NCBI GenBank assembly: GCA_017536965.1
Contig: JAFWCK010000031.1
Location: 1 to 64,000 of the forward strand
Source: Lachnospiraceae bacterium
GTDB lineage: Bacteria; Bacillota; Clostridia; Lachnospirales; Lachnospiraceae
DNA length: 64,000 nt
Direction: 5' to 3'
A model generated the notes under the pieces. That model worked only from the letters and a program-made list of their open reading frames with translations, ran no database searches and was not told where the DNA came from. Every line of letters begins with the position of its first letter. The stretch's first letter is position 1. The position numbers and the translations under genes were made by a program. Of this stretch, positions 8,608-17,448 are shown in pieces.

Positions 8608-9489
8608 TTCCATATTAGTGAACATCGGGATCGCCGGGTTATAGTTGTCTGATTTCCAGACAAAGCAGGTATTGGCATTATTGCCTCCCGGAGAAAGCGG
8701 AATGTTTTCCAGCAGACGGATAGAGGAGCTTGCCACAATATTGGACGTATGATTGACCAGGCCGAATCCCAGGCCGGCCTCGATCCACATCATAACGGTG
8801 GCCAGGTTTGGTGCATAACGGATGTCGGAATATTTGAGGGGACTGCGTTTTAAGAACGCATGGACCAGTTCATAACCGGCGCGGCAGTCATCCGGTGAAA
8901 TGATGATCAGTGTTTCGTCAGCCAGATCTTCCATCTTGATGACTTTCTTGCGTCCGGTCTTGGTATGTTTGGAAATAGCAAAAACAGTAGAGTCTTCATA
9001 AAACTGGGAAATAATGACGCCATCCATTGCGGCGACATCGAAGTCCAGTGTAACTGCAATATCGATTTCCCCTGCGTTGAGCCAGCTGCGGAGGTCATGG
9101 AAGGATCCCTGACGGAAGATCAGATCGATGTGCGGGTTAGCCTTCATGAATTCCATAACGAGGGTCGTCAGTTTTTCGCTGACAAATTGGCCGCCCAGGA
9201 GCCCCAGTGTTAAAGTACCGGAATAGCCCTGTCCGATCTTCTGCACTTTGCGGACAGCTTCTTCCAGCTGGTTTTCAAAGTTGGAGAGTTCTTTGACCAG
9301 AACGGCTGCCGCAGGCGTCAGTCTGACGTTGTGCCGGTCTCGGATGAAGAGCAGAGTATTCAGTTCGCGTTCTAAAGAAACGATCTGCCGGGACAGGCCG
9401 GGTTGGGAGATGAACAGCTGTGAAGCAGCTTTGGTGAAATTTAATGTTTCAGCCAGTGTCAGAAAGCATTTGATCTGCGTCGTGTTCAT
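8605..9489 (-). CDS. LysR-family transcriptional regulator
   Basis: The first 60 residues are a LysR winged helix-turn-helix: MNTTQIKCFLTLAETLNFTK, AASQLFISQPGLSRQIVSLE. The remaining 230 residues form the type 2 periplasmic-binding-like effector domain. Length (294 residues) is normal. It is followed in the same direction by the URO-D family gene, with an interrupted T-N11-A palindrome between them, so it probably regulates that gene. The stop codon overlaps the start of a dispersed structured repeat. Confidence 0.9.
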   Translation of the reverse strand: MNTTQIKCFLTLAETLNFTKAASQLFISQPGLSRQIVSLERELNTLLFIRDRHNVRLTPAAAVLVKELSNFENQLEEAVRKVQKIGQGYSGTLTLGLLGGQFVSEKLTTLVMEFMKANPHIDLIFRQGSFHDLRSWLNAGEIDIAVTLDFDVAAMDGVIISQFYEDSTVFAISKHTKTGRKKVIKMEDLADETLIIISPDDCRAGYELVHAFLKRSPLKYSDIRYAPNLATVMMWIEAGLGFGLVNHTSNIVASSSIRLLENIPLSPGGNNANTCFVWKSDNYNPAIPMFTNME

Positions 9490-9609
9490 AGGAGACCTCC
9501 GATTATATAAAGGGGTTGATTCTATTGCTGATAATGAACAGTTTGATACTTTATGCAGGATTATTATAACAGGTTTTCAGCGAAAAACTCATTTTTATGA
9601 AAAAACTGC

Positions 9610-9652
9610 TTGACAACGTAGAAATATTTGATAAAATTATATTTGATAAAAT
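9610..9652 (+). promoter_or_regulatory. Promoter and candidate operator of the OhrR-type gene
   Basis: A perfect -35 box TTGACA (9610-9615) is separated by 16 bases from TAAAAT (9632-9637). A 14-base direct repeat ATATTTGATAAAAT occupies 9624-9637 and again 9639-9652, covering the -10 box and the start region. The repeat is a good candidate site for autorepression by the regulator encoded just downstream. Confidence 0.6.
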
Positions 9653-9670
9653 ATAAAGGAGGAAAAACAG

Positions 9671-10117
9671 ATGGAATATAACTACAAAGAAGCGATGAAA
9701 CTTGAACACCAGCTTTGCTTTCCTCTTTATGCAGCGGCGCGCAACGTGATCAGTCTTTACACGCCGCACCTGAAGCCTTTTGGACTGACCTATACGCAGT
9801 ATCTTGTTTTCCTGGTTCTCTGGGAGAAAGACGGGATCCCGGTAGGGGAGATCTGTGAAAAGCTGATGCTTGACAACGGGACGATTTCACCATTGCTTAA
9901 GAAAATGCAGCAGGCCGGATATATTGAAAAGACCCGGAGCAAAGCAGATGACCGCGTTGTAACGATCACACTGACAAAAGAAGGGAAGGATCTTCAGAAA
10001 AAGATGAAGGACATCCCGCTGCATGTGGTCAGCTGCGTATCCCTGGATCCGCAAAAGGCTCAGACATTATATTCGTTACTCTATGAGCTGTTAGGAAAAG
10101 ATATTATTACCGGCTGA
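9671..10117 (+). CDS. MarR-family regulator of the OhrR type
   Basis: The 148-residue winged helix protein has a single cysteine in the N-terminal helix (LEHQLCFPLYAAARNVISLY, Cys16), at the position of the peroxide-sensing Cys15 of Bacillus OhrR. The DNA-binding segment is NGTISPLLKKMQQAGYIEKTRS and the wing DDRVVTITLTKEG. Glutathione peroxidase is encoded 23 bases downstream, the expected kind of target for a hydroperoxide sensor. A strong promoter with an overlapping direct repeat lies upstream, consistent with autorepression relieved by oxidation. The ribosome binding site is AAAGGAGG. Confidence 0.88.
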   Translation: MEYNYKEAMKLEHQLCFPLYAAARNVISLYTPHLKPFGLTYTQYLVFLVLWEKDGIPVGEICEKLMLDNGTISPLLKKMQQAGYIEKTRSKADDRVVTITLTKEGKDLQKKMKDIPLHVVSCVSLDPQKAQTLYSLLYELLGKDIITG

Positions 10118-10140
10118 AAGAGCCACGAAAGGAGTTACCA

Positions 10141-10686
10141 ATGAGTTCTGTTTATGATTTTACTGTAAAAGACCGCCAGGGAAATGATGTTTGCCTGGAT
10201 ACCTACAAAGGAAAAGTACTGCTGATCGTCAATACGGCTACCGGATGTGGATTTACCCCGCACTATGAGCCTCTGGAGGCTATGTATAAGGAAATGCGTG
10301 AGCAGGGATTTGAGATCCTGGACTTCCCTTGCAATCAGTTTGCAAATCAGGCACCGGGCTCTGACGATGAGATCCATGAATTCTGCACCGTGAAGTTTGG
10401 CACCGAATTCCCGCAGTTTGCAAAGATCGATGTCAATGGCGATAACGCTGATCCGCTGTTCGCATATCTTGCAAGTGTGAAGCCTTTCGATGGATTTGGC
10501 AAAGGGCTGAAGAATGCAGCACTGAACAAATTTGCAAAAGCAAACAACAAAGCTTTCGGTGATAAGACATATATCGGATGGAACTTTACCAAGTTCCTGA
10601 TCGACCGCGAAGGAAATGTGATTGCCCGTTTTGAGCCAACTGTCGATATGAACGAAGTGAAAGCAGCTGTGAAAGCAGCCCTGTAA
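10141..10686 (+). CDS. Glutathione peroxidase family protein (thiol peroxidase)
   Basis: The 181-residue protein reduces hydroperoxides. The peroxidatic residue is cysteine, not selenocysteine (NTATGCGFTPHYEPLE, Cys36). The motif DFPCNQFANQAPGSDDEIHEFC gives Cys64, Gln70 and resolving Cys82, and GWNFTKFLIDREG supplies the conserved tryptophan. Bacterial members usually use thioredoxin rather than glutathione. It forms an operon with the OhrR-type gene, and a terminator follows at 10753. Confidence 0.93.
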   Translation: MSSVYDFTVKDRQGNDVCLDTYKGKVLLIVNTATGCGFTPHYEPLEAMYKEMREQGFEILDFPCNQFANQAPGSDDEIHEFCTVKFGTEFPQFAKIDVNGDNADPLFAYLASVKPFDGFGKGLKNAALNKFAKANNKAFGDKTYIGWNFTKFLIDREGNVIARFEPTVDMNEVKAAVKAAL

Positions 10687-10709
10687 GAATCAGACGTTGA
10701 TTCAGATAA

Positions 10710-10750
10710 CCCATAACGGTTTATCTTTCATACCATAACTGTTTATCTTT
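10710..10750 (+). repeat. Short tandem duplication in the 3' region of the peroxidase gene
   Basis: The 19-base stretch at 10710-10728 (CCATAACGGTTTATCTTT core) recurs with one to two differences at 10732-10750. No role is evident; it lies between the stop codon and the terminator. Confidence 0.5.
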
Positions 10751-10752
10751 GC

Positions 10753-10784
10753 GAAGAGCCTGCAGGATTGTCCTGCAGGCTCTT
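10753..10784 (+). terminator. Intrinsic terminator of the ohrR-peroxidase operon
   Basis: A 14-bp stem (GAAGAGCCTGCAGGA with TCCTGCAGGCTCTTT, loop TTG) is followed by a short T-rich stretch (TTTATAT). Confidence 0.8.
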
Positions 10785-10843
10785 TATATGCTATATAGAG
10801 ATATGTTGTTTTGATCGAACAGCTTTTTGAAATGAGTTTTTTC

Positions 10844-11344
10844 TCAAGCCTCGTTATCCGGGATCATCGCAAGGAGTTTTTTGGCGATATCGACCGGGAA
10901 GTCTTCTGCAGGCGGATTTTCAATAAGCTCCGTCAATATCAGGTGTGCGTTATGGCTCTGCGGGAGCATAAAACCGGATTCGCGGATGACATCTTCTGCC
11001 ATGATCCGCTCAGATTTTGCGATGGCTTTCATCAGGCGGTATAAACCGTCACTTCCGGATGGACCGGCAATCTGCTCGGCAATCTTTTCCTGCTGTGTCT
11101 TACTCTGTGAAAGCTGGTTTAAAATGGTGATCATTTCCGGCTTCTTTGGCTGCTGCGGCGGATACTCGCGCGGAACCATTGTAATAGCACCGCTTGGACA
11201 TCCCTTTGCGCAGTTTTCACATCCGATGCATTTTGTTGTATCAATAATGCTGTTCTCTGTATCGGTCGCGCCGGTCGGGCACACATACAGGCACAGGCAG
11301 TCTTTTGTACATAATCTGAGATTTCTTACTGCATAGAATTTCAT
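10844..11344 (-). CDS. 4Fe-4S ferredoxin-type protein with helical C-terminal extension
   Basis: The N-terminal 60 residues carry two cluster-binding motifs. The first is irregular ([16 protein letters not shown]) and the second canonical ([16 protein letters not shown]). The remaining 100 residues are helical with no known domain. Its start overlaps the stop of the double-rubredoxin gene by four bases (ATGA), so both are translated from one mRNA and probably act together as an electron-transfer pair in the cytoplasm. Confidence 0.85.
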   Translation of the reverse strand: MKFYAVRNLRLCTKDCLCLYVCPTGATDTENSIIDTTKCIGCENCAKGCPSGAITMVPREYPPQQPKKPEMITILNQLSQSKTQQEKIAEQIAGPSGSDGLYRLMKAIAKSERIMAEDVIRESGFMLPQSHNAHLILTELIENPPAEDFPVDIAKKLLAMIPDNEA

Positions 11345-12267
11345 TTTGCGGCCCTCCTTTCGATCTTTTCAAATTTCCAGTCCGGAACTTTACAGACCGG
11401 GCATTGCTGCGGCGGGTTATCACCGATAAATACAAACCCGCAGGCGGTGCAGACCCAGATTTCAGTGTCGGCAAGGAGTGCCTCTCCATTTTGGAGATAG
11501 CGGGCAACGAGAGAAGAGAGCATCAGCGTCACCTTCTCGCCCCAGACACAGATTCTTGCGGCACCACGATCGCCGGCTGCATCGGCAGCTTTTCGGACCT
11601 CTGCATAATGATCAATATCAGCCTGCATTGCTTTTGCCAGGTCATCGACCGCTGCATCTGCAACTGCAGGGGTGTTTGCTGTAAAGTAAGCAGCCAGCTC
11701 GCGGAACAGAGCTGCCTCTTCCTCTTTATATTGTTTCTCGCATCCGCGTGCCAGATTGGAGCAGAGTGCGGCAAGCTGTCCGACCGATAATTTCTTCAAG
11801 TCAGGATCCGCTTCATGCTCATGGATCTCTTTCTTGAGAGAGGCAATGGTCTGGATGATATTCAAAACCGGTTCATCACTCATTGCTACGGAGTTGAGGA
11901 TGGCATCGTCATAGGAAGTATCCAGGGCTGCTTCATCCTCTTCTTCCGGTTCTTCTGCTTGTTCTTTCTTTGTCATAGCGGCAACGGTTGCAATAATATC
12001 CGCAGCCGGATTATCACTGATCGCAGCGGCTCCAAGGATCGTGCTGGTAATAGCTTCATCCAATTGCGGCTCTAGTGAAACGTCTTCTGCTGAAGCGTCT
12101 CCTGCAGGGGAAACATCCGTGGTTTGGGCAGGAGCTTCTTCTGCTTTGAAATCAGCTTTTGGTGCCGTACAGACCGGACATTTCCAATCGTCCGGCAGTG
12201 CGCTGAACGGGGTTCCTTCTTTGGCCTCATCATAGATGTATCCGCAGATCTTACAGATATATTTCAT
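11341..12267 (-). CDS. Double-rubredoxin protein with a helical rubrerythrin-like middle
   Basis: The 308-residue protein starts with a rubredoxin ([16 protein letters not shown] and [10 protein letters not shown], residues 1-45) and ends with a rubredoxin-like knuckle ([10 protein letters not shown] and [12 protein letters not shown], about residues 270-300). Between them are an acidic linker with two related helical units ([20 protein letters not shown] and [16 protein letters not shown]) and a helical domain with [20 protein letters not shown] that resembles rubrerythrin, although I cannot find the usual two ExxH iron ligands. Family knowledge suggests oxygen or peroxide defence with the overlapping ferredoxin. 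A palindrome upstream (12376) is a candidate Fur/PerR-type site. Confidence 0.85.
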   Translation of the reverse strand: MKYICKICGYIYDEAKEGTPFSALPDDWKCPVCTAPKADFKAEEAPAQTTDVSPAGDASAEDVSLEPQLDEAITSTILGAAAISDNPAADIIATVAAMTKKEQAEEPEEEDEAALDTSYDDAILNSVAMSDEPVLNIIQTIASLKKEIHEHEADPDLKKLSVGQLAALCSNLARGCEKQYKEEEAALFRELAAYFTANTPAVADAAVDDLAKAMQADIDHYAEVRKAADAAGDRGAARICVWGEKVTLMLSSLVARYLQNGEALLADTEIWVCTACGFVFIGDNPPQQCPVCKVPDWKFEKIERRAAK

Positions 12268-12375
12268 AAATATTACTCCTTTGACCTGTTTGTAACAGGA
12301 TTTTTGATAGGGAAGGACAGGCGGCTGCCATACGGCCTTCCGCTTCTAAATAAATACGTAATGATTCTATCATAA

Positions 12376-12390
12376 GAATTGTAACAATTC
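12376..12390. promoter_or_regulatory. 15-bp perfect palindrome between divergent genes
   Basis: GAATTGTAACAATTC (7+1+7) lies in the gap between the rubredoxin operon (minus) and the ACT gene (plus). Its AT-rich dyad is similar in size to PerR/Fur boxes, which commonly control rubrerythrin-type genes, but no more than a candidate can be claimed. Confidence 0.45.
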
Positions 12391-12402
12391 ATTATATTCC
12401 TG

Positions 12403-12430
12403 TTCAAAAATAGCGGGGTTCATGTATAAT
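12403..12430 (+). promoter_or_regulatory. Promoter of the ACT/UPF0210 operon
   Basis: TTCAAA (12403-12408) and TATAAT (12425-12430) are 16 bases apart and lie 35 bases before the ACT gene start. Confidence 0.5.
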
Positions 12431-12464
12431 ACTGAAATAAAAATGTTAGAAATAGGAGATTATT

Positions 12465-12734
12465 ATGAACGCCTTAATTACTGTTGTCGGAAATGACCGT
12501 GTAGGAATCATCGCGGCAATCTGCGTCAAGCTGGCCGAGTATAATGTCAATGTCCTGGACCTTTCCCAGACGATCCTGCATAACAATTTCACCATGATCA
12601 TGGCTGTGGATCTTGCTAAGGCAAATAAGCCGTTCGCAGAGATCGCAGAAGCACTGCGTGTCCTGGGAGAAGGAATGGAGCTTTCCATTCATATGCAGCG
12701 GGAAGAGATTTTTGACGCAATGCATACGATCTGA
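12465..12734 (+). CDS. ACT domain protein (UPF0237 family)
   Basis: The 89-residue protein is a single ACT domain: MNALITVVGNDRVGIIAAIC then NVNVLDLSQTILHNNFTMIM. ACT domains bind amino acids or other small ligands. The gene is followed 26 bases later by the UPF0210 gene, a neighbourhood seen in many bacteria and archaea, so the ACT protein likely senses a ligand for or together with it. The ribosome binding site is AGGAG. Confidence 0.92.
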   Translation: MNALITVVGNDRVGIIAAICVKLAEYNVNVLDLSQTILHNNFTMIMAVDLAKANKPFAEIAEALRVLGEGMELSIHMQREEIFDAMHTI

Positions 12735-12760
12735 TTCTTACGATTTAAGGAGAAATTGAC

Positions 12761-14119
12761 ATGTTAAATCAGAAAGATATTCTTTCTACGATTGAGATGA
12801 TCGAGCAGCAGCATCTGGATATCCGTACGGTTACGATGGGCATCTCGCTGCTTAGCTGCTGCGACGAAGATATTGATAAAGCCTGTCAGAAGGTCTACGA
12901 CAAGATTTGCCGTTCTGCACAGGTTCTGGTGGCAAAAGCCCAGGAGATCGAGGTGGAGTTTGGTATTCCTATTGTCAATAAGCGGATCTCTGTGACACCG
13001 ATCGCTCTGGTAGCCGCTGCCTGCGGTGATGCGGATTATTCCCGCTTTGCGCATGCACTGGATAAGGCGGCTAAGACCTGTGGTGTCGATTTTATCGGCG
13101 GCTATTCTGCGCTGGTGCAAAAGGGTATGTCCGATGCTGACAGACGGCTGATCACATCTATCCCGAAGGCACTGTCGGAGACTGATCTGGTATGTTCCTC
13201 CATCAACGTGGGATCTTCCAAGACCGGCATCAACATGGATGCAGTGGAGCTGATGGGGCAGATCATAAAACAGACGGCAGAAGCAACCGCAGACCGCGAG
13301 GGTATAGGCTGTGCTAAGCTGGTGGTGTTCTGCAATGCAGTGGAAGACAATCCGTTTATGGCCGGAGCGTTCCATGGTGTGGGCGAGCCGGAAAAAGTGA
13401 TCAATGTGGGCGTATCCGGACCGGGAGTCGTCCATCATGTATTAAAGGATATGAAGGGCCGGCCGTTTGATGAAGTGGCCGAAACTATTAAGAAGACTGC
13501 GTTCCGCGTGACTCGCGTGGGACAGCTGGTTGCACAGGAAGCATCACGCAGACTAGACACACCGTTTGGTATTGTGGATCTTTCTCTGGCGCCAACACCA
13601 GCAGTAGGCGATTCTGTCGCACGGATCCTGGAGGAGATGGGTCTGGAGACCTGCGGCACGCATGGAACCACGGCAGCACTTGCACTGCTTAATGATGCAG
13701 TTAAGAAGGGCGGTATTATGGCATCCTCGTCGGTAGGCGGATTATCCGGCGCTTTCATTCCGGTATCAGAAGATGAGGGCATGATCGCAGCAGCCAACTG
13801 CGGCACACTGACGATTGATAAACTGGAAGCTATGACCTGTGTCTGCTCCGTGGGACTGGATATGATCGCGGTTCCGGGTGACACATCCGCGGAAACGATC
13901 TCTGCGATTATTGCGGATGAGGCAGCCATTGGTATGATCAATACCAAGACGACGGCAGTCCGCGTGATCCCGGCTCCGGGAAAGAAGGTTGGCGATCATA
14001 TTGAACTGGGCGGCCTTCTGGGAACGGCACCGATCATGCCGGTGCATCCGGAGAGCAGCGCTGACTTTATTCACAGGGGCGGACGGATCCCGGCTCCGAT
14101 CCATAGTTTGAAAAACTGA
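12761..14119 (+). CDS. UPF0210 (DUF711, PFL family) protein
   Basis: The 452-residue cytoplasmic protein matches the UPF0210 family throughout: [20 protein letters not shown] at the start, GFPL-less variant [20 protein letters not shown] in the glycine-rich core, and [13 protein letters not shown] at the end. The family has a structure related to glycyl-radical-like barrel folds in some descriptions, but its reaction has not been established. Pairing with an upstream ACT gene is conserved. The ribosome binding site AAGGAGA precedes ATG 12761. Confidence 0.92.
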   Translation: MLNQKDILSTIEMIEQQHLDIRTVTMGISLLSCCDEDIDKACQKVYDKICRSAQVLVAKAQEIEVEFGIPIVNKRISVTPIALVAAACGDADYSRFAHALDKAAKTCGVDFIGGYSALVQKGMSDADRRLITSIPKALSETDLVCSSINVGSSKTGINMDAVELMGQIIKQTAEATADREGIGCAKLVVFCNAVEDNPFMAGAFHGVGEPEKVINVGVSGPGVVHHVLKDMKGRPFDEVAETIKKTAFRVTRVGQLVAQEASRRLDTPFGIVDLSLAPTPAVGDSVARILEEMGLETCGTHGTTAALALLNDAVKKGGIMASSSVGGLSGAFIPVSEDEGMIAAANCGTLTIDKLEAMTCVCSVGLDMIAVPGDTSAETISAIIADEAAIGMINTKTTAVRVIPAPGKKVGDHIELGGLLGTAPIMPVHPESSADFIHRGGRIPAPIHSLKN

Positions 14120-14157
14120 CCAGCTGCGTTTTCTGGCAGCAGAATTGGGAGGAAAAA

Positions 14158-14739
14158 ATGGGAAAGAATCTGAATGTGACACGCGAAGAAGCACTGGATT
14201 TATTAAAGAAATATAACAAGGAGACCTTTCATCTGCAGCATGCTTATACGGTGGAAGCCGTCATGCGCTGGTATGCCAATGAACTGGGATACGCAGAGGA
14301 TGCAGATTTCTGGGCAATGGCAGGACTCCTTCATGATGTGGATTTTGAAAACTGGCCGGAAGAGCACTGCCAGAAAGCGCCGGAACTGCTGGCGGAGATC
14401 AATGCCTCCGATGACCTGGTTCATGCCGTCTGCAGTCATGGGTATGGCATCTGCTCGGATGTAGAGCCTGTGGATGAGATGGAAAAAGTCCTTTTTGCAG
14501 CAGATGAACTGACCGGCTTGATCGGTGCAGCAGCTTTAATGCGGCCATCAAAGAGCTGTAAAGATATGGAAGTATCCAGCTTGAAGAAGAAATATAAGGA
14601 TAAAAAGTTTGCAGCCGGGTGTTCCAGAGATATCATCGCGCGCGGTGCAGAGCAGCTTGGCTGGCCGCTGGAAGAACTGATGGAGAAGACCATCCTTGCA
14701 ATGCGGAGCTGTGAGGATGACGTGGCAGCCATGATCTGA
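14158..14739 (+). CDS. HD-domain phosphohydrolase
   Basis: The 193-residue protein has HD-superfamily metal ligands: His28 in FHLQHAYTVE, the His59-Asp60 pair in AGLLHDVDFENWPEEH, and a later histidine in CSHGYG with DE in ADELTG. It follows UPF0210 by 38 bases in the same direction and shares the operon. Members hydrolyse phosphate esters of nucleotides or other metabolites; the substrate is unknown. Confidence 0.85.
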   Translation: MGKNLNVTREEALDLLKKYNKETFHLQHAYTVEAVMRWYANELGYAEDADFWAMAGLLHDVDFENWPEEHCQKAPELLAEINASDDLVHAVCSHGYGICSDVEPVDEMEKVLFAADELTGLIGAAALMRPSKSCKDMEVSSLKKKYKDKKFAAGCSRDIIARGAEQLGWPLEELMEKTILAMRSCEDDVAAMI

Positions 14740-14813
14740 CTGCAATAAAACGATTGATCATTACGATTCTTTTATCTAAATATTAAATCAGGTTATTTAA
14801 AATTAAGATTATT

Positions 14814-14848
14814 ACAAAAGGGGTTTTTCGAATCCCTTTTGTTTTTTT
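14814..14848 (+). terminator. Intrinsic terminator of the ACT-UPF0210-HD operon
   Basis: ACAAAAGGG pairs with CCCTTTTGT across a short loop and is followed by TTTTTTT. Confidence 0.85.
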
Positions 14849-14898
14849 ATGATACAATTTTTCTGTAATAAATAATTCATCAGGAGGTAATAAACAAG

Positions 14899-15675
14899 AT
14901 GGGTGAATTAACAGAAAAACAAAAAAACAGTCCTTTGTATAAATATTATGTCCGTGATATTGCACCGGCTCCGGCAGACATCGTAGAGCGTGTGAAAAAC
15001 AGAGATTTCGGCGATGCAGAATGTGTGCCGATCTGGGACATCAACTGCATGTTTGATGACGGCTATCAGAAAGATGAATTTGGCATCTTCCTGCATCCGG
15101 AAGGAGGCATGGAAGTTTCGAACCTGACCGATATGCCAAACGTAACGCCGGAAATGCTTGATTTCTGGTTTGCATGGCATGGTCTGGATTCTTTCCGTTA
15201 TATGATCTGGGATAAAGATGATCATTTCTACTGCCAGACCCAGGATCCGGAGATCAGCCTGAATGAGAATCTTTCTATGAAGGAGCGCTACTGGAACACC
15301 ACACATATGGTGGAGGAAGTCATTGTGCCAGGTGCGGAAGCCAGAAGATTCCCGATCCATTTTGTCCCGCCATGGGAGGTCGGCTTTGATAAGGCAAAAT
15401 GGGAGAAGTTCACCGGCACTATCATCTCCACAAATGGAACCATGATCCACTTCCTGCGTCAGAAACCAGAAGGCGGATGCGAGCTTCGGACACGTTTCTA
15501 TATGGGATGGAGTTTTGACGGTGAAAAGTATACCTATGACCAGAACCGCCCGGTCATCTGGGAACTGGCAGAAGGACTCTTGCTGCACAACGTCAAGGAG
15601 TATCGGCATCTGGCTGAAATCCTGCCTGAAGTATATGCGGAATTTAAGGATAACTTCCGTGTCGATCTGGACTGA
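14899..15675 (+). CDS. DAPG/phloretin hydrolase family protein
   Basis: The 258-residue protein resembles the zinc hydrolases PhlG (2,4-diacetylphloroglucinol hydrolase) and Phy (phloretin hydrolase), which break a carbon-carbon bond next to a phenolic ring. Recognisable blocks are WFAWHGLDSFRYMIWDKDDH (His94), HMVEEVIVPGAE (Glu139/140) and LLLHNVKEYRHL (His230-xxx-Glu234); these are the likely zinc ligands. It has its own ribosome binding site (CAGGAGG) and terminator, so it is a single-gene unit. In gut anaerobes such enzymes act on flavonoid breakdown products, but the natural substrate here is unknown. Confidence 0.8.
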   Translation: MGELTEKQKNSPLYKYYVRDIAPAPADIVERVKNRDFGDAECVPIWDINCMFDDGYQKDEFGIFLHPEGGMEVSNLTDMPNVTPEMLDFWFAWHGLDSFRYMIWDKDDHFYCQTQDPEISLNENLSMKERYWNTTHMVEEVIVPGAEARRFPIHFVPPWEVGFDKAKWEKFTGTIISTNGTMIHFLRQKPEGGCELRTRFYMGWSFDGEKYTYDQNRPVIWELAEGLLLHNVKEYRHLAEILPEVYAEFKDNFRVDLD

Positions 15676-15708
15676 CAACTTGATAAAACATATCTAAAAG
15701 GATAAGAT

Positions 15709-15740
15709 AAAGGCTGCCAATACGGCGGCCTTTATTATTG
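15709..15740 (+). terminator. Intrinsic terminator of the hydrolase gene
   Basis: AAAGGCTGCC (15709-15718) pairs with GGCGGCCTTT (15724-15733), followed by ATTATT. The stem is strong but the T-tract is short. Confidence 0.7.
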
Positions 15741-15780
15741 CAAAAAACGGCAGATGTATCTGCCGGATCAAGGAGCGTAC

Positions 15781-17448
15781 ATGTATAAATGTCCACACTG
15801 CGGCGGGGAACTGGATTACCTGCCAGGTACTGAAATCATAAAATGTGAATACTGCGGCAGCGAGTTTTCTGCATCGGAACTGATAGAGGAAAAAGAGGTT
15901 ACCGCTGCCGAATATCAGGAGAAGCAAGCTGACGAGTCAAAGAATGAACGAGGTGAAAAGACGATCGAGGCGACCATCTTCACCTGCCCGCAATGCGGCG
16001 GCGAGATCTACAGCTTAGATCAGAGCGCGGTGACGTTCTGTTCTTACTGCGGCTCGCAGGTCACGCTGCAAAGCCGCCTGTCGCGCATTCGGAAACCGGA
16101 TGTAGTGATCCCGTTCAAGCTGACGGCGGAGCAGGGCATGCAGGAGTATTTCCGCAAAGTCAAACACTCCCTGTTTGTGCCATCGGAAATGAAAAAAGAC
16201 TCGGAAGTGGAAAAACTGCGCGGCATCTACATGCCTTACTGGGTCTACAATGTGAAGGCGCCTGAGAAAATAAAGGTATCTTCCTCTGTGGAGCACCGCA
16301 CTGTCAATTACATCGTGAAGGATCATTATGCTACGACCATTACGGCAGAAGGAACTATTGACGGCATTGCTTATGATGCAGCATCTGCTTTCTCGGATGA
16401 ACTTTCCGGAGGCATCGCGCCGTACGATTTCCGGGAAGCCAAAGACTTTGCCCCAGGTTATTTCTCTTCGTTCTACGCGGACGAAGGAGATGTGGAGTCT
16501 TATTTATACAAGGATGAGGCCTTCAACGTGGCAGCAGATGCCTATGCGGAGAATGTGTATCATCCGGATATGAAAAAGTACGGACTGGATAAACAGAAAA
16601 TTTCGAAGGAGTTCATCTCAGACGGCATGGAGCGCAAGCTGGGTTATTATCCGGTCTGGTTTCTGGCAAACAAAAATAAAAAAGGAAACCGTGTCAGCTA
16701 CGCAACGATTAACGGACAGACAGGAAAAGCGGCAGTGGATCTGCCTGTGGACTTTACCAAATATCTGATCGCATCGCTGATCATTGCGGTGCCGATCTTT
16801 GTTCTGCTGACATTGTTCCTGACGATGACGCCGCGGACCTTAGGCTTTGTGGTCATGGCGCTCTCTATTATTGCCGTGATCTTTGCCAACCTGAAACTGA
16901 ACGAGGTCTATACGCGCAAAGGGATGTTTGATGATCTGGGATTGTCATCTAAGAATCCGGCTGCGGAGAAAAAGGTTATGGCAGAGATGGCGAAACGACG
17001 GAAGGAGAGTACCAGGGTCAAGGATGTTCCAAGCATGGGCTCCGTGATCGGATCCACCTTTTTTATGGCGATCTTTATCCTTGGTGTGATCTTTTTTGTG
17101 ACGGGTTCAGCAGGCATTGCCATTTTGGGATTCCTTGTGATCCTGCTCGCGCGGATCGTCTGGAATCTGATCCAGCGCCGCAGGCCAAGGCCGAGCCGAA
17201 AGATCATAGTAGCCGCACCGATGAAAGAAAAGATCGGAACACTCTGGAAGTGTCTGGCCGCCTTTGTGATCGTCGGCGTCGTGGCGATCATTTTCCCGGT
17301 CAACGACATCTACTTCTATATTGCCGATATCATCGCCATCCTGCTGACCGGCTGGACGGTGCTGGATATCGTTCGCAGCCATAACCTTCTGACCATGCGG
17401 AAGCTTCCGCAGTTTGGAAAGAGGGGAGGTGACGAGCATGAGTATTAA
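15781..17448 (+). CDS. Zinc-ribbon membrane protein
   Basis: The 555-residue protein starts with two zinc ribbons: MYKCPHCGGELDY with KCEYCGSEF, and FTCPQCGGEIY with FCSYCGSQV. A soluble domain of about 230 residues follows, then about six membrane segments in three clusters (YLIASLIIAVPIFVLLTLFL region, FFMAIFILGVIFFVTGSAGI region, and the C-terminal FVIVGVVAIIFPVND region). ATG 15781 has the ribosome binding site AAGGAG; an in-frame codon 27 bases upstream is unlikely. Its last 11 bases overlap the next gene. Similar proteins are common in Clostridia and have no assigned function. Confidence 0.8.
   Translation: MYKCPHCGGELDYLPGTEIIKCEYCGSEFSASELIEEKEVTAAEYQEKQADESKNERGEKTIEATIFTCPQCGGEIYSLDQSAVTFCSYCGSQVTLQSRLSRIRKPDVVIPFKLTAEQGMQEYFRKVKHSLFVPSEMKKDSEVEKLRGIYMPYWVYNVKAPEKIKVSSSVEHRTVNYIVKDHYATTITAEGTIDGIAYDAASAFSDELSGGIAPYDFREAKDFAPGYFSSFYADEGDVESYLYKDEAFNVAADAYAENVYHPDMKKYGLDKQKISKEFISDGMERKLGYYPVWFLANKNKKGNRVSYATINGQTGKAAVDLPVDFTKYLIASLIIAVPIFVLLTLFLTMTPRTLGFVVMALSIIAVIFANLKLNEVYTRKGMFDDLGLSSKNPAAEKKVMAEMAKRRKESTRVKDVPSMGSVIGSTFFMAIFILGVIFFVTGSAGIAILGFLVILLARIVWNLIQRRRPRPSRKIIVAAPMKEKIGTLWKCLAAFVIVGVVAIIFPVNDIYFYIADIIAILLTGWTVLDIVRSHNLLTMRKLPQFGKRGGDEHEY

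Noticed and set aside
10141..10686. Selenocysteine-containing glutathione peroxidase
   Set aside because: The active-site codon is TGT (cysteine) and there is no in-frame TGA.
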